Positions 62,564-64,000 of a stretch of DNA of 64,000 bases are shown piece by piece; positions within the stretch are counted from its first letter, which is position 1, and each line of letters starts with the position of its first letter. Under the pieces are notes generated by a model that searched no databases, had not been told where the DNA came from, and saw only the letters and a program-made list of their open reading frames with translations. The DNA is from Sporomusa acidovorans (GTDB taxonomy: Bacteria; Bacillota; Negativicutes; Sporomusales; Sporomusaceae), in assembly GCF_002257695.2 (NCBI RefSeq), contig NZ_CP155571.1; one strand, 5' to 3'. A program made the translations under genes and the position numbers.

Positions 62564-63448
62564 TCACCTCCAAGGAAATCGAATCGCCTGAACCGGACAG
62601 TTATCTGCGCATTCTCTACACTTGGTGCAGTCGCTGATACCTCCTGTTCCACGACCGTCCTTAAGATCAACATCAAAGCAACAAGCACTGCGGCATCGCT
62701 GACATCGGGTATCTTGACTTTCTTCCAGACAGAGGGAACGGTCCACGGTAGGCACAAGACTGCGGTTGAACCGGCTAAAGAAGCTAAGCAAAGCGCCGAC
62801 GGGACATAATTTGCTACACCATTCTTTTAAGAGCACAAGTTCAATAACAACTATCGCGGGAAATACAATGAGATCCATTGTCGGCTCGTTGAAATGAACA
62901 AGGCGGATCAAAGCAAATAAAGTCGCAAAGACAAGTCCAATCGGACAAATCAAACAGAATACGGGAAAACCGCAAATGGCGGAAGACCCCAAAGTTACAC
63001 CAAGAACAATGAGCCCTGATGAAGAATTTTTCTTAGCATCAGAATTTTCTTGAGAACATGCCGTCTTTACTGCCTCATCTTCCTTAAGAACAGGCTGTGT
63101 TGGACCATCATGGGAGCTACTATTCGTAGTGGTCTTTTTGACTTCATCAATTTTGTTGACTAATAATTTGCGCACTAGTGGAATAGGACAGATCCAGCCG
63201 CAAAAGACACGCCCCAGTAGAACGGTCAGTCCGGCGATCACGAAAAAAGGAATAAGCAGGCGCGGCATTACATCCCGGCCGGCAAGTGCTGTTTCCAAGT
63301 AGCCCAAAGGACAAATCATAGAAATATTGTCCACTCCGAAAGCAGAAAGTGACCCTGTACCGGCATTTTTGACCGCACCAATCACGATCGTGATCACTAT
63401 GACCGCCATTGTTGTCAATCTAAGCGTCCTTGTTCTATTCCTATTCAT
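62564..63448 (-). CDS. NapH-type polyferredoxin membrane protein
   Basis: A 294-residue membrane protein. About four hydrophobic segments, with membrane-edge CGWICPI and FCLICPIG motifs (CxxxCP) typical of NapH/CcoG, and two Cys clusters at the C-terminus (CQRCRSACC, CTKCRECADNCP). It passes electrons from quinol or ferredoxin to a periplasmic Fe-S partner. ATG 63448 overlaps the upstream stop (ATGA). A longer frame from 63568 has no support. Confidence 0.86.
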   Translation of the reverse strand: MNRNRTRTLRLTTMAVIVITIVIGAVKNAGTGSLSAFGVDNISMICPLGYLETALAGRDVMPRLLIPFFVIAGLTVLLGRVFCGWICPIPLVRKLLVNKIDEVKKTTTNSSSHDGPTQPVLKEDEAVKTACSQENSDAKKNSSSGLIVLGVTLGSSAICGFPVFCLICPIGLVFATLFALIRLVHFNEPTMDLIVFPAIVVIELVLLKEWCSKLCPVGALLSFFSRFNRSLVPTVDRSLCLEESQDTRCQRCRSACCFDVDLKDGRGTGGISDCTKCRECADNCPVQAIRFPWR

Positions 63449-63999
63449 AGGCCTCCATCCCTTCCTGCCGCAATGGGTGTAACGACGATACCACGAACAT
63501 TGCCACCAATGTATGACCTCATCACCAGCGCGGGACACACTTTCTCGCAAATGCCACAACCGTTGCACTTATGGGGATCAACCAGCGGGCGCCCCTGTCC
63601 GTCAAGCGCGATCGCGTGATAAGGACAGGCGTTCAGGCACACCGTACAACCGCCGAAATCCCATGCCATGCAAATGTCTTTCTTCACTGTTGCCAAGCCA
63701 ATTCTCACAATTTTACTGTCAAAAGGTTTCAACGCCTGAGTGGGGCAGACCTCAACACATTTATGGCAAAAGTTGCAATACCCAAGATGAAACTTCATCA
63801 CCGGCGTACGCGCATCCATGATGCTATCCGATAAATTCGCCAGACCAATTACAGAAGTTGGGCAGACACTTCTACAACGGTCACATCTAAGACATCTCGA
63901 GATAAATGATGTCTCATCCTGTCCCCCAGGAGGACGAAGCAGAGGCTTATGCGGCAAGATCTTTGATACTTCTCCAAGCCCGAGAAGTAAGGCCAACGC
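63445..63999 (-). CDS. NapG/MauM-type ferredoxin, 5' partial
   Basis: The frame is open to the right edge, so the start lies outside. The first visible residues ALALLLGLGEV look like the hydrophobic core of a Tat or Sec signal, in line with Tat-exported NapG. Then four cluster motifs: CLRCDRCRSVCP, CNFCHKCVEVCP, a CMAWDFGGCTVCLNACP set, and CNGCGICEKVCP. Together with the NapH-type gene it forms a membrane-bound electron relay. Overlaps that gene by four bases. Confidence 0.85.
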   Translation of the reverse strand, partial: ALALLLGLGEVSKILPHKPLLRPPGGQDETSFISRCLRCDRCRSVCPTSVIGLANLSDSIMDARTPVMKFHLGYCNFCHKCVEVCPTQALKPFDSKIVRIGLATVKKDICMAWDFGGCTVCLNACPYHAIALDGQGRPLVDPHKCNGCGICEKVCPALVMRSYIGGNVRGIVVTPIAAGRDGGL

Positions 64000-64000
64000 T

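Overview
ORGANISM. The window looks like the chromosome of an anaerobic, spore-forming Negativicute (Sporomusaceae-like: Sporomusa or Pelosinus relatives). This is inference from content: a Firmicute-type rRNA operon, a tandem set of SPOCS/DUF3794 spore-surface genes, twin-arginine and NapGH-type electron carriers, a sigma-54 regulator with a molybdopterin transhydroxylase cluster, and strong AGGAGG ribosome binding sites. No species can be assigned without a database comparison.

LAYOUT. (1) 1-22.4 kb: surface-polysaccharide locus. Two plus-strand paralogous glycosyltransferase-like genes (one fused to a methyltransferase and cut by the window edge) converge on a long minus-strand run. That run holds three sugar-nucleotidyltransferase-like genes, a HAD phosphatase, GSCFA, GDPD-like and WavE-like proteins, rfbA flanked by two decayed rmlC fragments, a GT61 enzyme, an FdtB-type aminotransferase and FdtA-type cupin isomerase, FemAB-like, propeller-glycosidase-like, methyltransferase, NeuD-type acyltransferase, ACP and KAS III genes, and large glycosyltransferases. 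(2) 22.9-29.4 kb: spore-surface genes: two Sm-barrel-like paralogues with divergent hydrophilic inserts, six SPOCS-domain proteins, and one SPOCS protein carrying a 35-unit, 24-bp repeat encoding a His/Cys/Asp-rich octapeptide. (3) 29.5-35.4 kb: rRNA operon on the minus strand in the order 16S-5S-23S-5S, with a promoter-like sequence before each of 16S, the first 5S and 23S. (4) 35.6-46.5 kb: glycogen synthase and phosphorylase, an L,D-transpeptidase, panD-panC-DUF2520 with a structured leader RNA, an IS1634-family element flanked by a 182-bp duplication, and a LUD-domain gene. (5) 46.5-49.8 kb: small genes and two copies of a type I toxin-antitoxin module (holin-like peptide plus antisense RNA). 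(6) 50-60.7 kb: a sigma-54 activator followed by a convergent minus-strand cluster (zinc-ribbon, transhydroxylase large and small subunits, old-yellow-enzyme-type flavoprotein, URO-D-family protein, second zinc-ribbon, MFS transporter) headed by a perfect -24/-12 promoter. (7) 61-64 kb: tatA plus three Fe-S electron-transfer genes of NapF/NapH/NapG type, cut by the right edge.

HOW IT FITS. Regions 1 and 2 lie side by side and may together build a glycosylated spore surface: the sugar genes could make an acylated amino-deoxyhexose (rfbA, FdtA/FdtB, ACP/KAS III, acyltransferase, methyltransferase), and the SPOCS and repeat proteins would be structural. Region 6 reads as an inducible anaerobic pathway for an aromatic or unsaturated compound: import (MFS), rearrangement by a Mo enzyme, reduction (Fe-S/FMN/FAD flavoprotein), and possibly methyl transfer (URO-D family), switched on by the sigma-54 activator. 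Substrate identity is unknown.
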